A stretch of 64,000 nucleotides of DNA, taken from contig PIZK01000002.1 of the NCBI GenBank assembly GCA_002835545.1, positions 1 through 64,000 on the forward strand, in the 5' to 3' direction. A program made the position numbers and the translations under genes. Under the pieces are notes generated by a model. It had not been told where the DNA came from. It did no database searches and saw only the letters and a program-made list of their open reading frames with translations. Position 1 is the stretch's first letter. Each line of letters starts with the position of its first letter. This DNA is from Alteromonadales bacterium alter-6D02 (GTDB lineage: Bacteria; Pseudomonadota; Gammaproteobacteria; Enterobacterales; Psychrobiaceae). Below, piece after piece: positions 1 to 8,960 of this stretch.

Positions 1-71
1 TTTTCTGATGTTTAGTTATTTACGCGTGACGATAAGCCTACATCATTGTGTAGTGAAAAGATGTAGCTGAT

Positions 72-101
72 AGCCCCCGGATTAAGTTGTGGGGGCTTTT
101 T
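72..101 (+). terminator. Rho-independent terminator of an upstream gene outside the window
   Basis: A 7-bp GC-rich stem (AGCCCCC at 72-78 with GGGGGCT at 91-97) is followed by five T residues. No gene ends inside the window before it, so it presumably serves a gene to the left. It also insulates the operon that begins at 218. Confidence 0.8.
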
Positions 102-217
102 ACGTTCTGGGGCTGAAGGTACTGATGTCATGTATAAATAATTTTTTTAGTGTATTATGTATCGTTAATTTTCTGTTCTAATACAAAAGCTAAGGCTAGC
201 TAGAAAGGGGTTGGCGA

Positions 218-724
218 ATGTTACGTTTTATATATCTTATTACTTTATTAGGTTTTTCCAGTATTTCTATTGCGAATGAAACCAAAGAGGTGAGTATTGC
301 AGAAAAGATACAAGAGTTGAAACAGCGAGCTGCTAGCCTGCATAAAGATTTAGATCGACTAGAACGGGATCTTCTATTTCCCTCTGCAACGCAAGTTGCT
401 GTATATGTAGCGTTAAACGAAAAAAAATCAGCGGTTATCGATACAATAGAGATCAGAATTAACGGTCAAAGTGTCAGTTCATTTGCATATAATGACAATC
501 AAAAATCTGCTTTATTAAAAGGTGGCAAACAGCGTCTCTATAACGGAAATATTGCACAGGGTGAATTCCAAGTGTCTGCTAAGGTTGAGGGCACAACAAA
601 TAGCCATCAATATAGCCTAATGAAGGAAAAGCGCTTTTATAAGAGTAAAGAGGCATTATCTCTAGAAGTCAGCGTTGCTCTTTCTAGTACTAATCAACCT
701 GTAATTACTTTAATTAAGTTATAA
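218..724 (+). CDS. Small exported protein, first gene of a TolQR/TPR envelope operon
   Basis: I do not recognise a named family. The 168-residue product starts with a hydrophobic signal peptide (about residues 1-20, ending near SIA-N), so it should be periplasmic. Residues about 27-52 are charged with a heptad-like pattern (IQELKQ...LDRLERDLL), suggesting a short coiled coil. The rest looks beta-rich and soluble. A strong purine-rich Shine-Dalgarno sequence (GAAAGGGG) lies just upstream of the ATG. Only two bases separate its stop from the next start, so it is co-transcribed and probably translationally linked with the giant TPR protein. Its place as first gene of a proton-driven envelope machine suggests a structural or adaptor role; that is inference from context only. 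Confidence 0.8.
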   Translation: MLRFIYLITLLGFSSISIANETKEVSIAEKIQELKQRAASLHKDLDRLERDLLFPSATQVAVYVALNEKKSAVIDTIEIRINGQSVSSFAYNDNQKSALLKGGKQRLYNGNIAQGEFQVSAKVEGTTNSHQYSLMKEKRFYKSKEALSLEVSVALSSTNQPVITLIKL

Positions 725-726
725 GT

Positions 727-3700
727 ATGAAGTCTAAATTAACCATACTTTTTTATTTGAGCTTTATATTCTTTAGTTGCTTACCTATTAATGTAGCAGC
801 TGAAAAGTCTTCTTCTGTTTCTGCGAATAACAAATACAGAGAAGTACTGTTTCATTATCATCAAAAAGATTATTTCAACGCTTTGGTAAAGCTAATGGAG
901 CTTGGTGATGCAAATGTCTCTTCTTTATCCATACCACTCAATGTTATCAAAACAGATATAGCACTTAATTTAGAGTTGTATCAACAGGTACGACCAAACC
1001 CGTCACCAGCGCTGCTTGCTCAAGTGGGAAGTGGAACTCGATTAACTACTGCGAAGACCTTATTTTCTTTAGGTGACCTTACAGCAGCAAACGCTTACCT
1101 ATCAAATGTGCCTTATAGAGAGTTAGAAGGTGAAGACTTACTTAAAATCTCCTTTTTACAAAAGTTGATCGCCGTTCAACAACAGCAAGAAGTATCACTA
1201 TTTCTCAATGATAAAGTTCAACCCAGCTTAGCGCTAAAAAATGCTTATTTATCTCATAATATTTTACTTAACAAAATAAAAAGTGGAGCACTAGTTGAAG
1301 CGGATTTATTCGTCCACGACAGTTTTCAGAGTAACTCTGTTGAGTATACCTTGTTAAAAGATCGTAGCTATCTTGTGATGATGAGTGAATTTTTTAATCG
1401 AGGAAAATATCTACTAGTAGAGACTGCGTTTAACAAGATTAGTCATGATTCGCTTCTACGTGAAAAAGCATTACTTATATTAGGTCAATCATTAGTTAAG
1501 CGAGGTCTGTATAGACAAGCGATTAGTATCTTTGAAACTGTTATTGATAAGGCTAGCTCAAGTTCGCAAGTTGAGCTCGCGTTAATCAATAAAGCTTTTG
1601 CGCTACAAAAAAGTGCTAACTATAAAAGTGCCATAGATTTTTATGAATCGGCTCTGCGGCTTTTATCCTCTCAAGAGAAAGCTCTAGCCAGCTGGGACTA
1701 TAATATTGAACAGGATCTTTTGTGTTTGAAGTCTGGCTGTGACAAGAATATTGAAGAGTTTTATATTGAATATTTTGCGAGTAATAGCCTTTTCAATGAC
1801 CTTAAGTCTCGCGAAGATATCTTATTTCTTGATCGGTTAGTATCGCGTCAATTAATACAATTAGAGTCTATTCATCAGATACAAAGGCAAAAGCAGTCAT
1901 ATACTTTCAGTAAATTAAGTGATGAGTCCCTTACGGAATTTAACAATCAGATTAATGAACTGATTGTCGTACGCAATGAGTTTACGACGCTAATTGAGGA
2001 CGCGCTTAATCGTCAATATGGATACTTTTTTCTGCCTCAAGTTTATTTAGAACATCAGGTGAAAATAAATCAAGCGTTTAAAGAAATGGTTCAGCTTAAG
2101 CGTGAAGGATTAAATATTACAGCATCAGAGAGCCGTCTTGATTTGATTCAACGGACAATTTGGTGGCTAAGCCAAGCTAATATTGAGCAACACGCGAATG
2201 AGGTACAACTTAAATTATCCCAATTAAACCAAGTTCTTGAACTGGTTGAATTAAGCCATAATCGTTTGCACTCACATTTGGACGATACTAAAAGAATAGA
2301 TCAGGATCTTGTTAAGCTGACACAGTTTAAGGAAGGGTTAGATGCTCAGCAGCAGGGAACTTCAGAGTTACAGCAAATTCTGGAGGCAAAGATTAAGCGA
2401 AGCTTTGGCCTTGTAAAACAACGTCGACTTACCGAAATAAAGGCAAGAACTGTGTCGTCAAAGCTGGCTTGGGTAAAGCTACAAGATTTCGCCTATCAGC
2501 AGTCGGTATTAGTTGAGGAGAGTAAAAGCTACGATAAGGTTTTGTCAGAGGTAGCTCCGTCATTACAGGAACTGATAAATCATTATCAGCAGTTGTTACC
2601 ATCCCTAGCTGATGGAGATGTAAAAGAGCTTGTGGAATATCGAACGTTAACGCTACTACTGACCAAAAATGAGCAAGAACAAGAAGTGGGTACAGCAATA
2701 AGAGCAGATAGTATGGGTTTTTATGATCAGTCAATCTCTGGGTTTAAATCGTTTTTGCAGCGTTATCCTCACAGTGAAAAAACAGAACACGCATTATATC
2801 AACTAGCCAGAGCTTATGAGTCACAAGGACAGGGTGAGGCTAGCTATCAAGTTATCGAGCAATTGCTACAGACGTACCCACAATCAGGCTACGCTCAAGA
2901 GTTGTTTTTTAGGGCGGGTGAATACTTGTTCGAAAATAATCAATTTGAGCAAGCAGCAACAGCATATCAGAATGTGGTAGCAATCAACGATGATGTAGTT
3001 TATTACCACACGTCGTTATACATGCTTGCTTGGTCTTATTTTAAATTAGAGAAGTTTGAATCATCGTTGCAAACCTTTTCGTTGTTATTGGATCAATTAT
3101 TACCGCAAGAGCAGCAAGATATTGAATTAGCAGCCCTCCCGGTTTCAGTGAGGCAATTAGTTACTGACTCTTTTAGGGTTATGAGTCTTATTTTTTCTGA
3201 ACAGTTTGGTCCGCGTAGTGTGACTAAACATTATCAGCAAGTTGGTAACCGTTATTATGAATACTTAAGTTATCAGAATTTAGCTAAAGCTTACCTAGAC
3301 CACAAACGCTATTCTGATAGTGCTGCTAGTTATGGCCAATTCATTCGTTTATATCCAGAACACCATAATTCTCCAGATTATTTGATTGAGCAAATAAACA
3401 TTTATCAGCAGGGTGGCTTTCAATCTTCCGTTAAGCAACAAAAGCAAGTGTTTATCAAGCTTTATGGTGGCAGAGGACCGTTCTGGTCGGTGTGGAGTAA
3501 AGAGCGTCAGGCCCTTTTCTCTGCTCAATTAAAGAGTTATTTACTTGATGTTGCCCAAAGTTATTATCGTGATGGGCAACGCGCAGATGAGCAAGGTAAA
3601 CAACGTCCTTATGCTCAGGCTGCAAGCTTTTTTGAACAATATATCGAAACTTTTAATGATGTTGACGAAGTGGAGTTTTTGTATGCAGAAAGCTTATTCG

Positions 3701-5247
3701 CTAGTGGCCAATTTCAACAAGCAATTACTGCATATAACCAATACGCCTATCATGATAACCCTCTGGTTGTTCGTCAAAAAGTAAAGCAAGCTGATGCGGC
3801 TTATTCAGAATTGTTGGCTTACGATAAGCTCATTAAGCAGACGGCTATGGCTGACCCATCATCGCAGACAGATATAGAAATGGGCAAGCAACAACGTGAA
3901 AACTCAGCATTACGTTTTATTGAACTATTTCCACAAGATGAACGTGCTCCGGTGGTGTTAACACAAGTGATGCAACGTAACTTTAAACTTGCTCGTTACT
4001 TAAAGTCACTTGAATACGCACAGCAATTATTAGGTTGGCCACATCACACGAGTGAAAATCAACTTGAGCAAGCAAAGCTAATATTAGCCCATAGCCTGTA
4101 TAACTTAGAACGCTACCAAGAAGCGGTTGTTGCCTATCAAGATATTTTACAGTTATTAAAACCAAGTGATCATCGATTATCGTTGATTAAAGAAAATTAT
4201 GCTGCCAGTTTGTTCAATCAAGCAGAACAGTTAGCGAATAAACAAGAGCTTGCTGCGAGTGTCAATTTATTACGTACGATCGTCACTGAAGTGCCTGATA
4301 CTAGTACTCGAAAGTTGGCGCAATATAATATGGCACAATACCTTTATAAACTGGGTGAGTTTACACAAGCAGGTAGTTATTTAGCAGATTTTAGAAAACG
4401 TTACGTTAATGACGTATTAACGCAAGGGATCACAGAACAGCTAGCAAGTATTTACGAGCAACAGCAGGATTGGGCGAATGCAGCCGCTGAGTACCTGACA
4501 ATTACGAATCGTTTATCTGATAAAGAATTACAACGTAAGCCGCTGTTGTTGACTGCAACTTACTTTGAACGAGCCAATCATACCGCTCAAGCAATCACAC
4601 TCTATAAGCGTTATGTTAATAATTACCCTCGACCATTCGATCGTGCGATTGAAACTGCTTATAAATTAAACTTGCTTTATAGAGACACCAAACAAGTAGC
4701 GAAAGCTCGCTTTTGGCAGAAGAAGTTAATGGCTTTACACGATAATGGTGGTGAATTCCAAACTCCGCGATCGACATATCTAGCGGCGGAAAGTTCTTTA
4801 GTATTTGCTAATCGTGCGCATAACCGCTTTAAACGACAAAAGTTAACTTTACCATTAAAGGCCAGTTTACGGGTTAAGCAACGGAGCTTAAAGGACACGA
4901 TGGCGAGTTATCAAAAAACAGCATCTTATCAAGTTGCTGAGTTTACAACGCAAGCGACCCATCAAATGGCGCAGGTCTATCGACGCTTTGCTCAAGACTT
5001 AATGGATTCTCAGCGTCCAACAGGCTTGGATGAGTTAGCGCTGGAGCAGTATGAAATACTTTTGGAAGAGCAAGCATTTCCATTTGAAGATCAAGCGATT
5101 GCTGTTTTTGAAGGGAATACTCACTTAACGGCGCAAGGGCATTATGATGCATGGATTAAGCGTAGCTTTGCCGCATTAGCTGAGCTGATGCCTGGACGTT
5201 ATAACAAAGAAGAAGCGTTAGCTGAGGACGATGATGCAATCTATTAA
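727..5247 (+). CDS. Giant periplasmic TPR-repeat protein (GltD/AgmU-like by context)
   Basis: The 1506-residue product has a signal peptide (residues 1-25, ending at VAA-E) and no later membrane span, so it should be periplasmic. TPR-like helical pairs are clear at residues about 240-310, 665-800 (motifs such as FLQRYPHSEKTEHALYQLA and AYESQGQGEASYQV), 850-900 and 1105-1290. Residues about 480-610 are rich in Gln, Glu and Leu and probably coiled coil. Tetratricopeptide repeats of this YbgF-like type act as scaffolds for protein contacts. The gene sits between a small exported protein and a TPR lipoprotein, upstream of tolQ/exbD genes. Position and architecture recall the very large TPR protein of the Myxococcus Glt apparatus, but sequence homology was not tested. 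It overlaps the next gene by 17 bp. Confidence 0.85.
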   Translation: MKSKLTILFYLSFIFFSCLPINVAAEKSSSVSANNKYREVLFHYHQKDYFNALVKLMELGDANVSSLSIPLNVIKTDIALNLELYQQVRPNPSPALLAQVGSGTRLTTAKTLFSLGDLTAANAYLSNVPYRELEGEDLLKISFLQKLIAVQQQQEVSLFLNDKVQPSLALKNAYLSHNILLNKIKSGALVEADLFVHDSFQSNSVEYTLLKDRSYLVMMSEFFNRGKYLLVETAFNKISHDSLLREKALLILGQSLVKRGLYRQAISIFETVIDKASSSSQVELALINKAFALQKSANYKSAIDFYESALRLLSSQEKALASWDYNIEQDLLCLKSGCDKNIEEFYIEYFASNSLFNDLKSREDILFLDRLVSRQLIQLESIHQIQRQKQSYTFSKLSDESLTEFNNQINELIVVRNEFTTLIEDALNRQYGYFFLPQVYLEHQVKINQAFKEMVQLKREGLNITASESRLDLIQRTIWWLSQANIEQHANEVQLKLSQLNQVLELVELSHNRLHSHLDDTKRIDQDLVKLTQFKEGLDAQQQGTSELQQILEAKIKRSFGLVKQRRLTEIKARTVSSKLAWVKLQDFAYQQSVLVEESKSYDKVLSEVAPSLQELINHYQQLLPSLADGDVKELVEYRTLTLLLTKNEQEQEVGTAIRADSMGFYDQSISGFKSFLQRYPHSEKTEHALYQLARAYESQGQGEASYQVIEQLLQTYPQSGYAQELFFRAGEYLFENNQFEQAATAYQNVVAINDDVVYYHTSLYMLAWSYFKLEKFESSLQTFSLLLDQLLPQEQQDIELAALPVSVRQLVTDSFRVMSLIFSEQFGPRSVTKHYQQVGNRYYEYLSYQNLAKAYLDHKRYSDSAASYGQFIRLYPEHHNSPDYLIEQINIYQQGGFQSSVKQQKQVFIKLYGGRGPFWSVWSKERQALFSAQLKSYLLDVAQSYYRDGQRADEQGKQRPYAQAASFFEQYIETFNDVDEVEFLYAESLFASGQFQQAITAYNQYAYHDNPLVVRQKVKQADAAYSELLAYDKLIKQTAMADPSSQTDIEMGKQQRENSALRFIELFPQDERAPVVLTQVMQRNFKLARYLKSLEYAQQLLGWPHHTSENQLEQAKLILAHSLYNLERYQEAVVAYQDILQLLKPSDHRLSLIKENYAASLFNQAEQLANKQELAASVNLLRTIVTEVPDTSTRKLAQYNMAQYLYKLGEFTQAGSYLADFRKRYVNDVLTQGITEQLASIYEQQQDWANAAAEYLTITNRLSDKELQRKPLLLTATYFERANHTAQAITLYKRYVNNYPRPFDRAIETAYKLNLLYRDTKQVAKARFWQKKLMALHDNGGEFQTPRSTYLAAESSLVFANRAHNRFKRQKLTLPLKASLRVKQRSLKDTMASYQKTASYQVAEFTTQATHQMAQVYRRFAQDLMDSQRPTGLDELALEQYEILLEEQAFPFEDQAIAVFEGNTHLTAQGHYDAWIKRSFAALAELMPGRYNKEEALAEDDDAIY

Positions 5248-5971
5248 AAAATATACCTGTATTAGTTTAATTAGCTGCACTCTAATATTGTCGGGCTGTC
5301 AAACGGCTCCAGTCTTTGATGAGCAAACAAACAAAGTCAATGTCACTAAAGTTAAGCCTACACCTCCTGAAGAGGAGTTGATTGAGCCTGTTGTTGAAGA
5401 AAAGACGCTATCAAAAGCTCAGCATTTATTTGAGCAGCCTAATTTGTATTTAGTCAATAACCCCCCTGTGGCTGACGAGATCAAAGATCGTTTTGCTCAA
5501 GTTGTTACACTCATCAAACGTGATGAATTAACTCGGGCAAAGACAATCTTAGAAGAAATGACTTTGCAATCCCCAATGTTATCAGGACTCTGGTTAAAGT
5601 TAGGGGATATTGCGCGAATGAAGCGAGAGCAATCTTTAGCTCAACAACATTACTCGCGAGCGATTAGTTTAAACTCTAATAATTACTTTGCCCGTAACCG
5701 CTTAGCGGCTATTTATCGTCAGCAAGGTGAGTTTGAATTGTCGAAAGAGCAATATACAAAAGCATTAATGAGTTGGCCTGGCTTTGTTGAAGGTCATCGA
5801 AACTTAGGTATCTTACTGGACCTCTATTTAGGTCAAAAAGAGCAAGCGTTAGAGCATTATCAGATAGCTCAGGAGTTATTGACTTTAAATAATAAGAAAG
5901 TCGACCGAAAGCTCAAAGGCTGGATCAGAGACTTAACGCGGCAATTAGCAAAAACTGAGAAGGTAAAGTAA
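5231..5971 (+). CDS. TPR-containing outer-membrane lipoprotein
   Basis: The 246-residue product carries a lipoprotein signal ending in the lipobox LILSGC, with Cys23 as the lipidated residue. Gln at +2 predicts outer-membrane sorting by the Lol rule. Residues about 85-210 form three to four TPR units (for example LWLKLGDIARMKREQSLAQ and RLAAIYRQQGEFELSKEQY). The start overlaps the end of the giant TPR gene by 17 bp, and the second ATG of the ATGATG pair would serve equally well. It is probably the outer-membrane anchor of the TolQ/ExbD-powered system downstream, analogous in position to the TPR lipoprotein GltE/AglT of Myxococcus. That functional link is inferred. Confidence 0.85.
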   Translation: MMQSIKKYTCISLISCTLILSGCQTAPVFDEQTNKVNVTKVKPTPPEEELIEPVVEEKTLSKAQHLFEQPNLYLVNNPPVADEIKDRFAQVVTLIKRDELTRAKTILEEMTLQSPMLSGLWLKLGDIARMKREQSLAQQHYSRAISLNSNNYFARNRLAAIYRQQGEFELSKEQYTKALMSWPGFVEGHRNLGILLDLYLGQKEQALEHYQIAQELLTLNNKKVDRKLKGWIRDLTRQLAKTEKVK

Positions 5972-5974
5972 ACA

Positions 5975-6280
5975 ATGAGTTTAGTTGATCGAGCAAAGCC
6001 TGTAATGGCTCTATATTTGTTATTATCATTGACAGGTAATGTCGTTGCCGCAGAAAAGGTTAAGACACTAACCCCAGAAATCATCACGATCGAAACTACT
6101 ATTGTAGGCTCGAAAGAGAAACCTAAGTTTTTAACCATTGTACCCTGGCGGGTACAAGATGATAGTCGGTTAGGGCTGGCTAAAAAGCAGTATCAAAGCA
6201 AAGAAAAATTTAATTCGATTGGGCCAGCAGAGCTTCAAAGGCAGCAAAGGCTCTATCAACAATTACAACGCAGTAAGTAA
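5975..6280 (+). CDS. Small exported protein in the TolQR/TPR operon
   Basis: This 101-residue protein has an N-terminal hydrophobic segment (about residues 9-26, ending VVAA-E) that looks like a cleavable signal peptide, followed by a charged soluble tail rich in Lys, Gln and Arg. I do not recognise a family. It begins three bases after the stop of the TPR lipoprotein, so it belongs to the same operon. A 43-bp gap then precedes the tolQ-like gene. The short palindrome in that gap (6282-6291) has no room for a loop and is not a convincing terminator. Function unknown; it is probably a periplasmic accessory subunit of the complex. Confidence 0.7.
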   Translation: MSLVDRAKPVMALYLLLSLTGNVVAAEKVKTLTPEIITIETTIVGSKEKPKFLTIVPWRVQDDSRLGLAKKQYQSKEKFNSIGPAELQRQQRLYQQLQRSK

Positions 6281-6323
6281 CGCCATATGGCATTTTTTTC
6301 ATATTTATTCTAGGTGAAAGGTA

Positions 6324-6989
6324 ATGGATTTTTACACAACAGTTATTCGCTTTTTTCAAGATGGTGGTGCATTCATGCTGCCTATTTCTATCGTTTTAGC
6401 AATTGGGTTGGCTATTGCGATAGAAAGAATGTTGTTTTTAAGTAAGGCAAATAAAGCGAACAAGCAAGCATTACAGCATATTCAGCCGCTACTTAATCAA
6501 GAAAATTATAGCGAAATTGTTCAATATGCTAAAACAAATAAATCTGCAATAGCTAATTTAATTGCGGCTGGTCTTGAGCGCTTAGCAATCAGTAAACGCC
6601 GTGAAGATATCGAATACGCGATGGAAGAGAGCGTAGTTGAAGTAATGCCTAGGCTCGAAAAAAGAACTGCATATTTAGCGACATTAGCCAATATTGCAAC
6701 GTTGCTCGGTTTGTTAGGAACCATTATTGGTCTAATTGCAGCCTTCTCTGCAGTGGCTAACGCGGATCCTTCAGAGAAAGCGTCGTTATTATCACAAAGT
6801 ATCTCTGTCGCGATGAACACGACAGCATTTGGCTTGATTGCAGCTATACCACTGTTACTTTGTCATTCAGTTATTCAAACTAAAACTACGGAAGTTATCG
6901 ATTCGATGGAAGCTGCTGGTGTGAAGTGTTTAAACCTTTTATCAGTAAGACATAGCATAGGTAATCAAGACAACAACTCGGACAGTTAA
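6324..6989 (+). CDS. TolQ/ExbB/MotA-family proton-channel protein
   Basis: The 221-residue product has the standard three-span topology of TolQ/ExbB proteins: a first span at about residues 18-38, a cytoplasmic loop, and two further spans at about 115-140 and 160-183. The signature segments LLGLLGTIIGLIAAF and the Thr-containing ISVAMNTTAFGLIAAIP are those that line the ion path with ExbD/TolR. Length matches ExbB/TolQ. AAAGG lies just upstream of the ATG. Family members form a pentamer around an ExbD/TolR dimer in the inner membrane and convert the proton-motive force into motion. Two exbD-type genes follow immediately, as in Myxococcus aglR-aglQ-aglS. Confidence 0.93.
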   Translation: MDFYTTVIRFFQDGGAFMLPISIVLAIGLAIAIERMLFLSKANKANKQALQHIQPLLNQENYSEIVQYAKTNKSAIANLIAAGLERLAISKRREDIEYAMEESVVEVMPRLEKRTAYLATLANIATLLGLLGTIIGLIAAFSAVANADPSEKASLLSQSISVAMNTTAFGLIAAIPLLLCHSVIQTKTTEVIDSMEAAGVKCLNLLSVRHSIGNQDNNSDS

Positions 6990-6990
6990 T

Positions 6991-7503
6991 ATGTTTAGAA
7001 AATCTAGCCGTAAGCGCGAAGAGCCTGAACTAGACATCACGTCATTTATGAGTCTAATGATTGTACTTGTCCCTGTTTTACTGATGATGATGGTCTTCTC
7101 TCATATCAGTATCCTAGAGCTAAAATTACCCAGTGGATCAGGTGGGGCATCAGAACAAACTGAGGAAGTTAAGCGTCTTGAACTGTTAGTTGAAGAGGAT
7201 GCTTTGTCTTTGTTTTACCCTCAGGGCGTTTTATTAAAAACTTTGCCCAAAAAGCAAGGGCAGCATGACTATGCCACTTTAGTGCAGGCACTCAAAGAGG
7301 TTAAATTTCTTTTAAATGAAAAAGGCATTGAGAAGAAAGACATTAATCTTTTAATTGCTCCTGACATTAATTATCAGACGATTGTTTCAGTGATGGACTC
7401 GGTTCGTTCATATCAAGCCGTTGTGGCTGCTTCTGTTGTTGATGCTGAACTATTTCCTGATATTTCATTATCTGATGCGCCAGTATTTACGGAGGCTCAG
7501 TAA
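6991..7503 (+). CDS. ExbD/TolR-family protein lacking the membrane aspartate
   Basis: The 170-residue product has one N-terminal membrane span (about residues 18-38) and a periplasmic domain, as in ExbD/TolR. The motif before the span reads LDITSFMSLM. In typical ExbD/TolR proteins the equivalent motif is close to LDITPLIDVV, and its last Asp carries protons. Here Ser21 occupies that place, so this copy probably cannot conduct protons itself; the early Asp15 is retained. The gene starts one base after the tolQ-like stop, and its stop overlaps the next start (TAATG). The likely arrangement is a heterodimer with the second ExbD protein inside the channel. Confidence 0.9.
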   Translation: MFRKSSRKREEPELDITSFMSLMIVLVPVLLMMMVFSHISILELKLPSGSGGASEQTEEVKRLELLVEEDALSLFYPQGVLLKTLPKKQGQHDYATLVQALKEVKFLLNEKGIEKKDINLLIAPDINYQTIVSVMDSVRSYQAVVAASVVDAELFPDISLSDAPVFTEAQ

Positions 7504-8024
7504 TGAAGAAATCAGCACGAGCTATGCGTATTGAAAGGCACCATAAGAGAATGTCTAAAACCTCGAAGCTAAGTTTAGTATCATTAATGGATATCTTTAC
7601 GATCTTAGTATTCTTTCTCATTGTGAATTCATCAACGGTGGAAGTGCTGCAAGCTGATAAGAGTATCAAGTTGCCGCAATCGGTGTCGAAAACATTAGCT
7701 GAGGATAACCTGCTGTTATTGATTAATGATCAGGAGTTAATCCTACAGGGTAAAAAAGTTGTTGATATCGAACAGGTGATTGCAGGTAATACTGCAACTA
7801 TTGCCGAGCTAGCGTCAGAACTTGAATACCATAAACAGCGCCAACAGGGGCCTGACACTGAAGACGCTAGTATTACTATTATGGGTGATCAAGCGGTAGA
7901 GTATGCCATTTTGAAGAAGGTTCTTAAAACTTGCTCTGAAGCTGGCTTTGGTAATATCTCATTGGCGGTTGAAAAAACGGCTGCTAACAATGAGGGGGTG
8001 AATAATGCCAAAGCCAACCCATAA
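7503..8024 (+). CDS. ExbD/TolR-family protein with intact membrane aspartate
   Basis: This 173-residue protein has a basic cytoplasmic N-terminus, one membrane span (about residues 28-46) and a periplasmic domain of about 120 residues. The span begins LVSLMDIFTILVF; Asp30 matches the proton-carrying Asp of ExbD/TolR. It therefore keeps the residue that the preceding paralogue has lost. The start overlaps the previous stop by one base, and the 3' end overlaps the next gene by 20 bp, so translation of the three genes is coupled. Expected role: proton-coupled stator partner of the TolQ-like protein in the inner membrane. Confidence 0.92.
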   Translation: MKKSARAMRIERHHKRMSKTSKLSLVSLMDIFTILVFFLIVNSSTVEVLQADKSIKLPQSVSKTLAEDNLLLLINDQELILQGKKVVDIEQVIAGNTATIAELASELEYHKQRQQGPDTEDASITIMGDQAVEYAILKKVLKTCSEAGFGNISLAVEKTAANNEGVNNAKANP

Positions 8025-8943
8025 TCGCTTGGCTGTAGGCTTCCATCTGAGCAACGAAGCTGAGCGCGAGAATGCTCAATTTCGTAAAATTACATGGTTC
8101 TTGTTATTAACGACGTTAGTATTTGCTGTTGTGGTGCAGCTGACAGCATTACCAGAAGTCACACGTGAAGAAAAAGCTAAGATACCTGCTCAGTTGACGA
8201 AGTTTATTGAACGAGTAAAACTTGAAGAGAAGCCTAAGCCAGAGCCAAAACCAGAGCCAGAAAAGGAAGAGGTTATCAAAGAAGATGAGCCTGAACCGAC
8301 GGCAAAGCCACAAGATGTCGATCCTGTTAAGCTTGAGCAGGCGAGGGAGCAGGCTAAAAATAGTGGAATTCTAGCCATGGCTGATGAGCTAGCAGCCATG
8401 AGAGATGAAGTGGCACTCGTCTTGCCACAGGCTCAGTCGTTAACTACTGACGTTGCCGCGGCAGCGCCAGAAGAAGTTAAGAATGATGCTATATTTGAGG
8501 CTAAAACGGCAACATTAAACACAGAGCAGTTGGTGCAGTCCACAGCCGAGACTGTGGCTTTAGCACAGCGGGACCTGACAGTCATAGCCGGTAATACATC
8601 TGATGAAGTGGTCGTAGAACAAGCTGACTCGGATGTAGTATCAACGCTAACGTCTAAGCGAAAAACTGAAATTATTCGTCAGGTGTTAGATAAAAATAAA
8701 GGGGCATTTTATACGATTTATCGTCGAGCATTACGCCGTGACCCATCATTAGAAGGGAAGGTTACGATGCAAATTAGCGTTGCCGGCAACGGTCGTGTGT
8801 CAGCTTGTGAGATTGTTGAAAGTGAATTGGATAGTCCTGCGTTAGAGAAAAAACTCATCGCTCGAGTGAAGTTAATCAATTTCGGCTCAGAGCTTGGAAC
8901 GCCAACGACATTAAACTATTCATTTAACTTCTTACCATTTTAG
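8005..8943 (+). CDS. TonB-like protein with AgmX/PglI-type C-terminal domain
   Basis: The 312-residue product has a single membrane span near residues 29-48, followed by a Pro/Glu/Lys-rich stretch (KPEPKPEPEKEE, about residues 73-105) typical of TonB-like periplasm-spanning linkers. A variable middle leads to a C-terminal domain (about 215-310). The pattern RRDPSLEGKVTMQISVAGNG, then ACEIVESE and a final Phe-rich strand, matches the AgmX/PglI C-terminal domain of myxobacterial motility proteins, a relative of the TonB C-terminus. A GGGGG Shine-Dalgarno sequence lies inside the preceding exbD gene. It is the last gene before a strong terminator. Expected role: transmit force from the TolQ/ExbD motor to periplasmic or outer-membrane TPR partners. 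Confidence 0.88.
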   Translation: MPKPTHNRLAVGFHLSNEAERENAQFRKITWFLLLTTLVFAVVVQLTALPEVTREEKAKIPAQLTKFIERVKLEEKPKPEPKPEPEKEEVIKEDEPEPTAKPQDVDPVKLEQAREQAKNSGILAMADELAAMRDEVALVLPQAQSLTTDVAAAAPEEVKNDAIFEAKTATLNTEQLVQSTAETVALAQRDLTVIAGNTSDEVVVEQADSDVVSTLTSKRKTEIIRQVLDKNKGAFYTIYRRALRRDPSLEGKVTMQISVAGNGRVSACEIVESELDSPALEKKLIARVKLINFGSELGTPTTLNYSFNFLPF

Positions 8944-8960
8944 CTGCGCTATATGAGAGA

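Noticed and set aside
2429-2734. 101-codon frame opposite the giant TPR gene
   Set aside because: Fully inside a clear coding gene, no ribosome-binding site, composition is that of the complementary strand of TPR codons.
6282-6300. GCCATATGGC followed by a T-run after the 101-residue gene, as a possible terminator
   Set aside because: The palindrome leaves a loop of only two bases, and the genes on both sides belong together functionally, so it is unlikely to stop transcription.
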